Below, in pieces: positions 48,032 through 59,009 of a stretch of DNA of 64,000 nt. This DNA is from Trichoplusia ni (lineage: Eukaryota > Arthropoda > Insecta > Lepidoptera > Noctuidae): contig NC_039491.1 in NCBI RefSeq assembly GCF_003590095.1, forward strand, positions 10,416,001 to 10,480,000, written 5' to 3'. The notes under the pieces were generated by a model, which saw nothing but the letters and a program-made list of their open reading frames with translations, did no database searches and was not told the origin of the DNA. Position 1 is the stretch's first letter. Every line of letters begins with the position of its first letter. A program made the position numbers and the translations under genes.

Positions 48032-50827
48032 TAAACTATTAACAGTCAAATTTATTCCAAAAAGACGCTTGAGTCATGCGTTTGTTGTAAATTAGTATGT
48101 CGCTATTATAACTATAGGTAGTCTATTTATTACAAAACTTTAGTTACTAAATTTTGTTATCCTAATAAATCCAGTATCGTATTTCTATTAATTTGATTTA
48201 GAAACCAAAATTATTTTTAGCACAAGTTTAGTTCAATGTTCATTATTTTGACATAAATCAATATTGAAGCCGACGTCATTACGTAGAAAATTGTTTTCTT
48301 TTGAAAATAAAAATAACGTACATATATTATGTCCATTGCCACCGAAAAAACGGAACACATTTTGAATATTTAGATTTTGATACGGTATCAATGTATCTCA
48401 TCATGCTAAACTTGTGTCCTAGATAAATAAACGATCGTTGACATCGAGCGATGAACCTGAACTGTTGAAATATATGCCATAAATACCCTGGAAGTGTGAG
48501 GTGTACGGTTATGTGGGGTCAAAGGCCAATGCTAAAGTGTTTTCAGAAGGTCAACGAATTAAATGGATCAGCATCACCGTTTCATTCAGGTTATGATTAG
48601 TTAAACCTTCTTTTAAGCCATTTATGTTGTACCTAAATGTTATATTGTCTTCTAGCTTAAAAAAAATGGGGGTTGATAGTAGAGTATTGTATTTTTGTAT
48701 GCTGTATCATAAAAAAACAGAAACAGAAAGCAAAATATAAAATTAATGGTGGACCACCCTTAATTTAAAGTCCAATTCTTAGACCTCCCCAATAAACACA
48801 CAAAATTTCATACGAATCGGTCGAGCTGTTTCAGAGAAAATCAATTATATACACCGTGGAAGGAAAATTGTAAATATTTGATTGTTCTTTTTATGTTTTG
48901 TCTGTGTTATGTTTTTTATGTTATTTATCGAGTATCCTTGAATCCTTTTCGCGACCACCTCGCAATTCTTATCTTTTTGTTATCACCGCCAGTCTAGCAA
49001 AATAGTTTTAATAAATGAAATGAAATAAATACCTTAGTAAATACTTTAGCCAATAAATTGTAAGAATGTGCGTAAATACTAAGACTCCTGAAAACGTGAC
49101 GCACCGTGCATGTGCGGGTTCAATACTCAAGCTAATATGGCGATTGTTAATCGCACGTGTTCGCATATTTGTTCAAAATGTCAATTATCATATGGTAGTA
49201 TTTGGCAGACGATTTTCGTGTTCCTATGTTTGTATAATGATCTAACATGAATCTAGATATAGCCAAAGATCTTAATAAATGCTTTTCGGATCAATAGTAA
49301 TTATTCTGGACACTTCGTAACCGGGTTTTTCAGCCTCATCAATACTCTTCAATCATTAACTTGGTATGAATCAATTAACTCTTTCAATGAAACTTCAAAA
49401 CTTAAGTGACTTATCCTGTCAGTTGCATACGTATTAGATCCTTTGATGCTGACGAATATTCAAAAGTCACTTCTCCTAAGTAACTTGGCTTAGTTTACTG
49501 TTCTTCTCCCTTACCTTACGGCACACAATTTATAAATGGCCTCTACATAACTCAATGAACACAGAATAACGTAATAAATGTTGGACGGTCAAGGATAAAC
49601 AGTGAAACAACACCTTAGATTTAATTAGGTATGCAACCTTTTTGTTTTAAAACTGTCTAGGAGGGTAGGTATTATAACAATTCTAGAAGCAAGTCTAATC
49701 TGGATTGTTGAAATAACAGATCTGTGCGTAATCATATCGCTCGATTTCAGTTCGTGTAAGTACCTTTCGAATAAATAAGTCATAAGTCCAAAATTCGTTA
49801 TCGCCTCAATACCAAAATTTTGATAGCAATTATCAGAGATAATAAAACGGAAAACTTTATTACGATATACAAATCTGAAGTAATCGTAGATCTATTTTAC
49901 CTTCGACAGACCTCGAATAATTTAATTCAATCGGCGATTCAAAGCGTGAATTAATTACTGCGTACCAAATTGTCCTACTTGATCCAAGTGCGTGTTTTAA
50001 CTACCTTCGTAAGGTACCTTAACCTTAATAAGGGCTTGCTAGTACCTTATGAACACAAAAACACATTTCTCAACTTTGAATACGAGTAGTTTTGGAATGA
50101 TTGGATCATTAAAAAAACAACAACGGTTCGGGTTAAATTAAGCAGAAAACTAAATTAGTCACATAAAGAACTATAACTAAAATTTATATTTTTAATACTA
50201 AGTTGTTGAACTTTACATATTCATGTTTGTATTATAAAAACGAGCTCCACAGTGAAGAATTTGAAATCCTAATGACGCGGGTAGTTTCAAAAACATTCAA
50301 TACATGCAGAGAGTTACAGCAAGTATTTCAGCTCACACAAACACATGTTCAACGCGGAGGTCGAACCGTTGAATGCCAATACCTCCAGCAAAAAGCAGAC
50401 AACCCTTCTGATGCGGGGTGGTGTCAGCCAAGAGCTTCTTGAGTTCTTTGTAAAGGTCTCGTGCACCTGGCTCCTATATCCCTACCGTTTCACCCCAAAC
50501 TGTTGATTGTACCAAAGTTAAATATGGAACAAGAATCGCAAATTAATATTAAATGAATGAAACGTGATGAAAAAGCTCGCTCTACATTAAACAAGCAATT
50601 TAAACCACCCAGGTAAAACAAATCCGTATCAGGTACAAAAATAAATTAACTAAGAGTAATTTGTTTAAGCCTAGAGCTACGGGAAATCAATCAACGTTTT
50701 AAGGGATCCGGTTGGATTTGGGAGAAAATTCATTATTTATCCCACACCTCGCCCAAAGGCTATCAAAACATGACTTTGGGTATTACGCCCACAGCCACAA
50801 GGGACCTACCGCAATACTTCTGAACAA
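48032..50827. other. AT-rich DNA, no gene supported
   Basis: A patch at 48770-48850 (CACAAAATTTCATACGAATC, then GGTCGAGCTGTTTCAGAG) is a familiar interspersed lepidopteran motif. A patch at 50330-50470 is GC-richer and belongs to an open frame of 79 codons with no motif. No gene is called. Confidence 0.45.
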
Positions 50828-50896
50828 GTTGTCGTGGGTGTAGAAAAGAGACAGCGCTCTACAATGCGTAGTACGCTAGCTCGCTTCCACAACTGC
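50828..50896. repeat. Palindromic repeat, copy F
   Basis: Left arm GTGTAGAAAAGAGACAGCGC and TCTACAATGCG, right arm GTAGTACGCTAGCTCGCTTC and CACAACTGC. This is among the clearest copies: CTCTACAATGCGTAGTACG forms the centre. Confidence 0.7.
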
Positions 50897-51289
50897 CACT
50901 ACTACCACTTTAAAAGGTGGTAGTGGGCCGCCAGGTATCCGATAGGCATTGAGCTATATTCAGGGTTATTTCAATGTTGACCCGGTTGTTAAAGACATTA
51001 TTCTGCGTTATTATATCATAGAGATTAATAAGCATAGCCGTTTAGCTGATATAGGCTTGCTTTGCGATAATGACAGACATACAATAAATTATAACCTTTA
51101 CTTTAAGTGTTAACTTGCTCTGATGGGAAAGAATGTGCCAAACATGCTTGGACCTATTTTAACCTTTTCTGATGTATTAAAAATGACTCTCATCAGGATT
51201 TTAATGATGATCGGCGGTGGACCGCGATAAGGAAGTTCATTGATTCAGGAAGTCTTAATATCTCGGGGCTAGAACATTTAAATCACATG
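50897..51289. other. Unassigned DNA
   Basis: A short inverted patch CCACTACTACCACTTTAAAA with GGTGGTAGTGG lies at 50893-50923, immediately after copy F. Otherwise nothing. Confidence 0.5.
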
Positions 51290-51420
51290 TAGAAACAAAC
51301 CCAGACTTAGTACAGGCAAATAGATTATACAAATTACTCTCTTCTACGGGAATCAAACCTGTGACACGTTGTGCTCAGTCACGCTGACTATCCATGCAGT
51401 CAAAACAAAGTTAATATTGT
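51290..51420 (-). mobile_element. tRNA-derived SINE fragment
   Basis: On the minus strand, CACAGGTTTGATTCCCGTAG contains a B-box-like core (GGTTTGATTCC), followed by a body ending CTAAGTCTGGGTTTGTTTCT. Same layout as the SINE at 37263-37480 but truncated and diverged. Confidence 0.5.
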
Positions 51421-52723
51421 GTAATACATGAATGATGTAATCGAGATGTCATGTCTTATCGATTGATCGGTATCGTTATCGATTAGCGTGGCGGGAAGTG
51501 TGGACGTCTATTTTGAATCGATTGCATTTTATTTAGAACAATGTACCGTAAGACGATCGGCGTGGTTCCCGTTATTGTTGATTGTTATTCTTATGAAATA
51601 GAATCTCAACGACCTTAGTTTTGTTTTCCTTCACGTCTCTCTGACCTTTTTATATTCACGAAATTTTCCTTATTCGTTGCGTTATGTAATTCTTATCTAT
51701 TCGATTTTGAAGTGAACTTTATAACGTTGATTAGCTGTCAACGTTATACATTTTACTTGCATGCCTTTCATTTCTTTTTTTGGACAGATATTAAAAATAG
51801 TATTCTTTGAAAATATTTGAATTTTTCGATAGTATAGTAGTATCTTCGATACTGACATTTTTTAGGCAAAACCACCTTCTATTTTTATCACAAAGGGTAA
51901 AAACAGAGCCTTTACTGACGATTCGCTTTAATAGTTTAAGCAACGCCAAAATGAATTCTATGGGTGAATCTTTTTTCACTTATTTTTTCCTTTTCCTATT
52001 GGTAGGGAGGTATCGTGAGGTTTTGTGACTAATTTTAACATTTGTTCCGTCAATTGATATACTTGGAAATATTTACGCTTTCGTTAACTGCATTTAGTTT
52101 CGACGGTAAATCTTTTCGCTATTTACACTACATGACATCATATAAAATATTGTATTGGTTTCTAATTTCAATATCAGTAAAACTAATCTAATAAAATGTC
52201 GCTAATAATAGTTTAGTATGACTAATCTCATGAAAACGGTTTGTCATGACCTTATATATTGCAGACGTAAAAAAAATATTTTATTGTCAATTATAAAGTC
52301 TTTGTATCAGTGATTCTCGATATCAAAAGTAAAAACGGAAAAAAGTTACCTACATAGTTACAAACAGTTTCTGATTACTAGTTTAAATTAGGTTTTCTGC
52401 CACACACAAAAATTCTACTTCGGTAAAAAAAACCTTTTAACATGAAAGTCAGTTTTGATTGATATCATATTTAATTTTGTAGTAATAACGATAGCACAGC
52501 ATGACAACAAAATTAAATAACAAATGTAATTATTACAAAACAATACTAGGCTGAATAACTAAATCTCAAAGACATTTTTAATTGAAATCTAAAGGAATCT
52601 GAAGGAGAATTAATAACAGCTATTTGCATAAATAATACTTTCGCTTTGTTACACTTATAGTACCAATTTATCCTTGATTAAATGTACCGACAGCCTACCA
52701 CTGTACTTTAGTGACTGTCTTGC
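51421..52723. other. AT-rich DNA, no gene seen
   Basis: ATCGAT-rich patch at 51455-51490 (TATCGATTGATCGGTATCGT); otherwise nothing. Confidence 0.5.
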
Positions 52724-52784
52724 ATTAGTGGAAGCGAGATGCCGCTCTACATTGTGTAGCACGCTATCTCTTTCTAACTACAAG
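52724..52784. repeat. Palindromic repeat, copy G
   Basis: Left arm AGTGGAAGCGAGATGCCGCT and CTACATTG, right arm TGTAGCACGCTATCTCTTTC. Same family; right outer end decayed. Confidence 0.65.
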
Positions 52785-53017
52785 TTTTCCTTTCAGAGGC
52801 GATTGCAGGCCCCTGATCCATGATTGACCTTAAATGGTAATTTGTATTAGTGAAAGACAATAGGCGTGACGAGCCCTGCCGATAAATAAAGGAGAACTAA
52901 TTAACACTGAAATACTTTACTCAATTGAACCAGTTCTTTTAACCTTAATAGGATCTATAAGTGATTTAACACGATTTCGAGAAATGCAGTCTGTTAAAAG
53001 CTTTTTATGATTTTTGT
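52785..53017. other. AT-rich DNA, no gene seen
   Basis: Nothing recognised. Confidence 0.5.
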
Positions 53018-53345
53018 CCGGTTGGTTTTTGGGGTCCGTACACAAGATGGGAAAACGGAATCCTATAAGTATGACTTCGTCGTCTGTTCGTCTAGGTATG
53101 CCTGTCTATCCGTCCGCCTATCACCACAGTGTACCTCATGAAGCGTGGTGTCGAGATAGACATTATATTGTGAACAACGTTAAAATATACGCAGATGATG
53201 TATTCTTGATATAACAACTCAAGTCGAGGTAAATGAATCATTGGCACGGTTATAAAATTTATTGGGGACTGGTGGTATTTTCTACAAGCGTGTTTTTTTA
53301 GTCTATATGTATGCGGAACCCTCGGTGTCGCGTGTCCAACGTTTT
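53018..53345. repeat. Decayed interspersed repeat, near full length
   Basis: GGGTCCGTACACAAGATGGG at one end, GTCGTCTGTTCGTCTAGGTA and CTGTCTATCCGTCCGCCTAT inside, and TATGCGGAACCCTCGGTGTC at the other end. The 'TCCGTC' tandem and 'GGAACCCTCGGTG' end are signatures of a widespread lepidopteran repeat. Open frames here are incidental. Confidence 0.6.
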
Positions 53346-53868
53346 GGACTGGATTTTCATCTTTTGTTTGTAGCATTGCTTTGTCTAACAAAAGGATAGT
53401 GATGAATTATAATGGATCTAGATCATTACCAACATTTTCCTCTCGTTCTTTCTTCTCAGTACAGGCTAATGCGAAAGCGCATAGCCCAGAACAGCTCATA
53501 CTGCTTAGCGAAGCGGGCATTGAATCATATGCATCTGACATACAAACAGATCTGCAAGTGTTGACAATTCCTCTTAAATTACTAAAATATACGGGAGGTT
53601 TACGTGACTTATCGAGACAAATACCACATTTGAGCATGTATATCATTTTAATATTAATAAAAAAAAATGATAAACATAAATCTTTTGAAAAGACTACATT
53701 TATTTTGGATGCAAATTACTTTCCAAAAACCTTAATATAATCAAAGCGAGCATCGATTTTCCACCAAGGGAATAATCTCTTAACACACCACTTTTAATGA
53801 TTAGACTTTGATTTATGGCCAGGACTTCCCGAGGGACGCTAGCGAGGCAAGATTAAATCCATTGTGAC
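53346..53868. other. Unassigned DNA
   Basis: The plus-strand frame 53381-53740 (119 codons) and the minus-strand frame 53407-53646 overlap; neither has a motif, splice context or poly(A) support. The composition of 53450-53560 is GC-richer than its surroundings, so a decayed gene or repeat scrap is possible. Confidence 0.4.
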
Positions 53869-54123
53869 GGGCCTGTTGGTGTAGTGGTTAGTTGCCCTGA
53901 CTGCTATACCGCAGGTCGTGGGTGCGATTCCCACCCAGGACAAATGTTTATGTGATGAGCACGATCATTTGTTCTGGGTCTGGGTGTCATTTATCTATAT
54001 TATGTTTTTATTTAGAAATATATAAGTATGTTTAGCAGTTGTCTAGTACTCATAATACAAGCGCTGCTTAGTTTGAGACTAGATGGCGTTGTGTGAAAGT
54101 TGTGAAATATTATTATTATTACA
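53869..54123 (+). mobile_element. tRNA-derived SINE with (ATT)n tail
   Basis: Pol III A box TGGTGTAGTGG at 53877-53887 and B box GGTGCGATTCC at 53921-53931 lie in a tRNA-like head (53869-53941) ending CCCACCCAGGACA. The body holds TGATGAGCACGATCATTTGT, TCTGGGTCTGGGTGTCATTT and TTGTCTAGTACTCATAATAC. The 3' part has CTAGATGGCG (54079-54088) and ends in (ATT)n. Both Pol III boxes are intact, making this the best preserved SINE here. The long body and tail exclude an ordinary tRNA gene. Confidence 0.85.
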
Positions 54124-55117
54124 TTATTGACGATGTCTTGTTTGTTTACTATTCGCTATGAAGCTGGTGTGACTGTGGCACGTGGACGTACATCTCACGT
54201 CGTAACTTGTGACTTTTGATCTCTTGCAGATTACGGCTATTAGTAATCACTATTAGTAAGCTAGAGCATGTGGTTCTCCTTGCAATCAGATACGTTTGTG
54301 CTCTGTCATGTTTCGATAGCATGTTGTTTTAGACAGTATTTTTTGGAAAATATTTTTTTTTGCGTCAATATGATATTCAAGAACTGTTTCCAATATGATA
54401 TTACCCGTCAATACCGGGTTGAATAGGTAGGATAGAGCTTTTCTTTAAAATATCCATTTTATTTCCTGATTAAACTGCATTGACACTATCGGGGAATGTC
54501 TGTTTTTCAGTATGTATATCATGATAATAGATTTCTTAAGGTTCACCACATCTTTAGGGCATAAAAATAAAAGACGACAAATCACTGTTTATATCACTTT
54601 TTTATAATTTATTTTCACAACATTTTTTATTTCTGTAAAATTTACAATAGCTTAAAACTCCTCACAAATATAATAGTAATTATGTATCGTAACAACACAT
54701 CGTCGCTATTCGTGTGACACGAAACAGGCAACATGGAAGAGAAAGAAAAAAATAATAACTATAATGTAAATATACTTGATATAACCTAACAATAAGCTTA
54801 TATAAGGTAAGGCCTAACAACCCCTATGCTAGAGAGTCGGTGTGTCGAGCGTTCGCTTTTAACATATGAGCGAGAGACGCGACACGGCGAGCTCGTAGAC
54901 GTGGCGGCCGACCAAGGACCAGCTGTGTGGCTGTGTAGCGTCATTGGATGTCCTGGAGGTCTGCCATCACGACTTAAAGTAATAATAAAGTGGTTCTGGA
55001 AAGAACTGAGCAGTACACGGTGTAGAGCGACATGTCTCATCCACACCCGCAAGAATATTACTATAAGACGTGATGACAGGCCTCCTGTCCCAACAACTCT
55101 TAAACCAGAATTGCTGT
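54124..55117. other. Unassigned DNA
   Basis: A GC-richer patch at 54835-55080 is open on both strands for about 100 codons, but no frame has a motif. AATAAA on the minus strand at about 54611-54616 (plus TTTATT) could be a distal poly(A) signal of the TENT5 gene. Confidence 0.4.
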
Positions 55118-55174
55118 GATTGTGCAAGCGGGACAACGCCCTGCACGTAACACTATCTCGCTTTCACAACTGCG
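55118..55174. repeat. Palindromic repeat, copy H
   Basis: Left arm TTGTGCAAGCGGGACAACGC, centre CCTGCACGTAACAC, right arm TATCTCGCTTTCACAACTGC. Confidence 0.65.
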
Positions 55175-58100
55175 ACATCCTAGTTTATTTAACAAGCAGA
55201 CTTGAGTTACTGTATGACTTATTTCACAGATCAAATTAAAAAATAGAAAAAAAATACCATAAAGTCAAGGGGGGTATTCAAGGAACACACGGAACACCGT
55301 TTCATGAGTAACTCATTGCGTTCACGCAAGTACTTCCAGGTTATGACTCTTACAGCGTTAGTATTCAGTAATTACGACTGCAATTTTGTTGTAATTAATA
55401 ATTTGTATGTCCTGAACGTGTTCTGTTAGTGAATTGCTTCCTATTGGATGTTTCTATAGAGTTTAATCGAAATTGGTTACGCACTATTACGCTGTTAAAA
55501 ATATAATGTAGAGCAATTTTCCTTTTGTTTCATTGTTTTTATGGAAATATTTTTCAGGTATAATTTTTTAACAGTAATTCAAGTATTTAACACATAAACA
55601 GTATTATTAATAAGCCACACCGCTGCTAATTGTCAAGACCACCATATCTACAAAACATCGCTTTTTATTTCGGCGTTTGCGTGCATCTCCACAAGAACTT
55701 TAAACACATAAAACCTTGTTATATTTTCATTAGGCCAACAGATTAATGTACTTTTCTTTTTTCTTAAAGTTTTTTTATTTGGGTTCTTGAATATATAACT
55801 AGATCTTAGTACCAACGCAAAACAGACAAGTAAATGCTTCTAGTTTTCAATTCTAATTCACTAATTTATCGTAAACATTTTTGCATTTTTATCGAAATAC
55901 AAACAAAAAGGTTACAAAGGTTCATCGTTTTATCTTTGAAATTATTTAATATTTTTCGTCACATTATACGCCATGGTTATGAAATGAATAACATTCTTGA
56001 ATTCACACAAATACGTTCTTTTTGCTACTCTTAATAACACCCATCTACTATATCAACAAGATGTTAAAACGTAGGTAAGTATGTATCAGTAGGTGCTTGA
56101 CATATCGCCTTAATTTAAATTACAAAATAGCGAATGCAAAATATAAACAAATGCCAGTTGTATCAATAATGTTGTTAAATTAATGCCAAGTTTTTAAGAG
56201 TCATGTCACGTTTCATATCATGAAGCATTTGGTAACATTTTTGTAACATATTATTAAAATTTAACAAAAGTTTGTAAAATCCAAGATGATGTTATATTTT
56301 TAGAATACTTTGAAAACAAAAAACTACACGAAGCCAAACTTTACTTTACTAGAGATACTTATTCTGAGCAGAGCTTTTTATATTTTTTTAATCCAATTTC
56401 TTAAAGTTAAGTACATTACTTGGATTTACATTATATCTTAAAATAAATATCTCCAACAGAAAACTATTATCCAACAATATATACATATATTAAACATACA
56501 CTCAACTATCGCACGCAAACGCCTTTTGACCAGTGCTCATTAAAAATTAAAAAATAATAATTATAAAATAAGGCTAGCTGAAAACTGATGGTAACTTTAG
56601 AAAAAAAAAAACCCTAAGCTACATTGCAATGTCTCTCTTTGCTAAAAATTTCGAAATATTAGACCGTTGTATGAAAGCGTTGAGCCACGTAACAGTGGTT
56701 GCATGGAAGAGCTTTACAAGCTAACAAGAATCCCTCGCGACGTTACACTGCCTTCGAATTGTTAAGCCATCCTCATATGTAGAGTTTAGAGACAGCATTC
56801 CATTATCCGAAATAGTGACGTCACAGACTAAAGAAAAAACTATGTAGATGCTATAATATTATGCTATGTAGGAAGCGTTTCAGAGTTGGCTATGTAAAAA
56901 TGTCTAACGTTATAAAACTATGTCTTCAAGGACTTTACAAAGACTGGATATTAACTGGTATATTCCTACGCTAATATACCTACATAATTTTTTCGATAGC
57001 CTAGAGAGAAAAATCACAAAAAAATATACCATCGAATATAGTTTTTATTCACGCGAGGAGGTAGTTCTTAACGGATCTTGCCAATAGCTGTTTACAATAT
57101 AGATATAACAATCACAGTTGTTTATCATAAATATACTGACATATAGAATGACATTTAAAATACCTGTCGAAAAGACTACAAATCACAACTTAGACGCCTG
57201 TCTCGATATAGCAAGTAACACTAGTGATAATTAACTTACATTCACTCTTATTACATATGGAATAAAGTTTAGATTCAGTTAACTATGTTTATGTACTTCA
57301 TTTATTTCTAAGTACAGACGACTGCGTACTATTTCTAATTTTAAGGTTACCGTGTTCCGTTGCACTCATGATTGTTTGTTTCGAGACGTTCTCGTTCCAA
57401 AAATTTCCTTCTAGAGCAAGATTTCGTTCAGATTCAATTGAGAAAATGTTGCGAGACAAACCCGCGTGCCAGCACAAGTCTCTCCCACGAGTGGAACGGA
57501 GCACTGGACAGGTTTAACATATATCAAGTTTATCTCGAAGTCACAAACATGACGTATGGCGAAGATAAAATCCATTGATAACAGTTAAAGTGTTCACAAT
57601 AAAACATTACAATCCCAAAAGTATTTTTGAAGAGTAAAAAAAAAATGAGATCTTAAAATTTTGGTTCGACAGTGAGCAAATCGGGAAAAATTCGTTCATA
57701 AACTCGATAGATTGTTCCGAAGTCAACAATAAAAGTTAACCCTATTAGATGATTGTACTTGATTACTTCGGATACATCTTCCGCTACTCGACATACTACA
57801 TAGCAACTGCTTAGTGAAAGCCTACTTAGTTCCATGCAATGTATACATATATAATATTACTCTGAATATGCATTTGGCAAAATATCTAACACATTCACGT
57901 GTTGGCCGGACACTGTTTACACCATCGTTCATATATTCTATATCTCATTAAAATACAACAATAATAATATATCTCTCTATTGGATTTAATCTACATAATG
58001 TTATGTAAGTAGATAATATAATCGTCGACAACATGGTTAATTAATACAACAATTAAATCACATTTTCCCATACATCTACAGCTCGTAATATAAACTGCAA

Positions 58101-58198
58101 TTGATGAGTTACTAGTAAAAAAATGTTCATAAGTACTGTGTTACTAAACGTGACTTCACTACTTGTAAATGTTCTTAAAATATTTCTATAATGGTATT
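55175..58198 (-). other. AT-rich DNA, possibly TENT5 3' UTR
   Basis: No supported gene and no obvious transposon, unlike the windows to the left. Long AT-rich 3' UTRs are known for TENT5 family genes, so part of this stretch may be transcribed from the minus strand. Minus-strand AATAAA candidates exist (for example at 58199-58204 and near 57302). The transcript end is not determined. Confidence 0.3.
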
Positions 58199-58417
58199 TT
58201 TATTATTATTAAAAAAAGCGTGAACTTTAATATTGTACACACCTTAGTAATATTATTTTTTTGGGTTTTTTACTTTTTTTATCGTTTTATATTTTTCTAC
58301 GTGTATCTTAATTTGTTACTCGTACGCCAAGCCGTATACAATACTAGAGCGATCACGGAACGTGTGATTGTATACATACATCCTTTCTGATTGATAAATA
58401 CATATTAAAATAGTTGT

Positions 58418-58528
58418 TTACGTGTGTGAGTTAGGAGCGGAGGCACCGCTGCTGCGTTCGTGATCTCTGCCTCGCGACAGGCTGGACTGCTGTTCCTTCG
58501 CAAGCCGTCGTTCAAGGGAACCGGTCAT
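58418..58528 (-). other. Short open frame, 36 codons, unknown
   Basis: ATG at 58528 to TAA at 58418-58420. The peptide is hydrophilic (MTGSLERRLAKEQQ...RDHERSSGASAP) and the codons are GC-ending, unlike the AT-rich flanks. It lies 480 bp beyond the TENT5 stop, probably in that gene's 3' UTR. It could be a conserved UTR block, a decayed exon or a real micropeptide; nothing decides between them. Confidence 0.25.
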
Positions 58529-59009
58529 CCTTTCTCGCGACTAATTTTCTCACTTAATTAGCAATAAAACTCGTATCCGACCGTTCGCTTCTCCGGGATA
58601 TTTCGACGGCGAGAGACATGCCACTACTTTTATGGAGACGACTTCTATACATAAAAGCTTAAAAATAACTAACTAGTCTTTTATATAGGCAGACCATCGA
58701 CTCGGCCTCACTATCTAGCGGCGCGTCCGTCACAATCCACGTGAACGATAATTTTCGTACTGCTGACATATTAACTTATCAACACGAAAGGAGTACGACT
58801 AGAAATTACTTCACGTACCGTACACGTACCGGCGAGCCGGGCGGCCGCGAGCCGGCCCGCGGGGGACAATTGACGAGCGAATTGATCGGCGGACAGTGAG
58901 CAACGTGACGCGGGGCGCCGCCGCCCGCTCCTACGCGTACATACATTTTTGTTATTCGTATTATATACATTTGGCACTAAATTCATCGTCGGTCGCTGGC
59001 GGGCTGCGG

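Noticed and set aside
53869..53941. Functional tRNA gene
   Set aside because: Pol III boxes are present, but the sequence continues into a long conserved SINE body and an (ATT)n tail, and no proper cloverleaf with anticodon loop was confirmed.
54798..55136. Overlapping 97- and 112-codon frames on both strands
   Set aside because: No motif, splice context or composition favours either strand; the GC-richer sequence is enough to explain the open frames.
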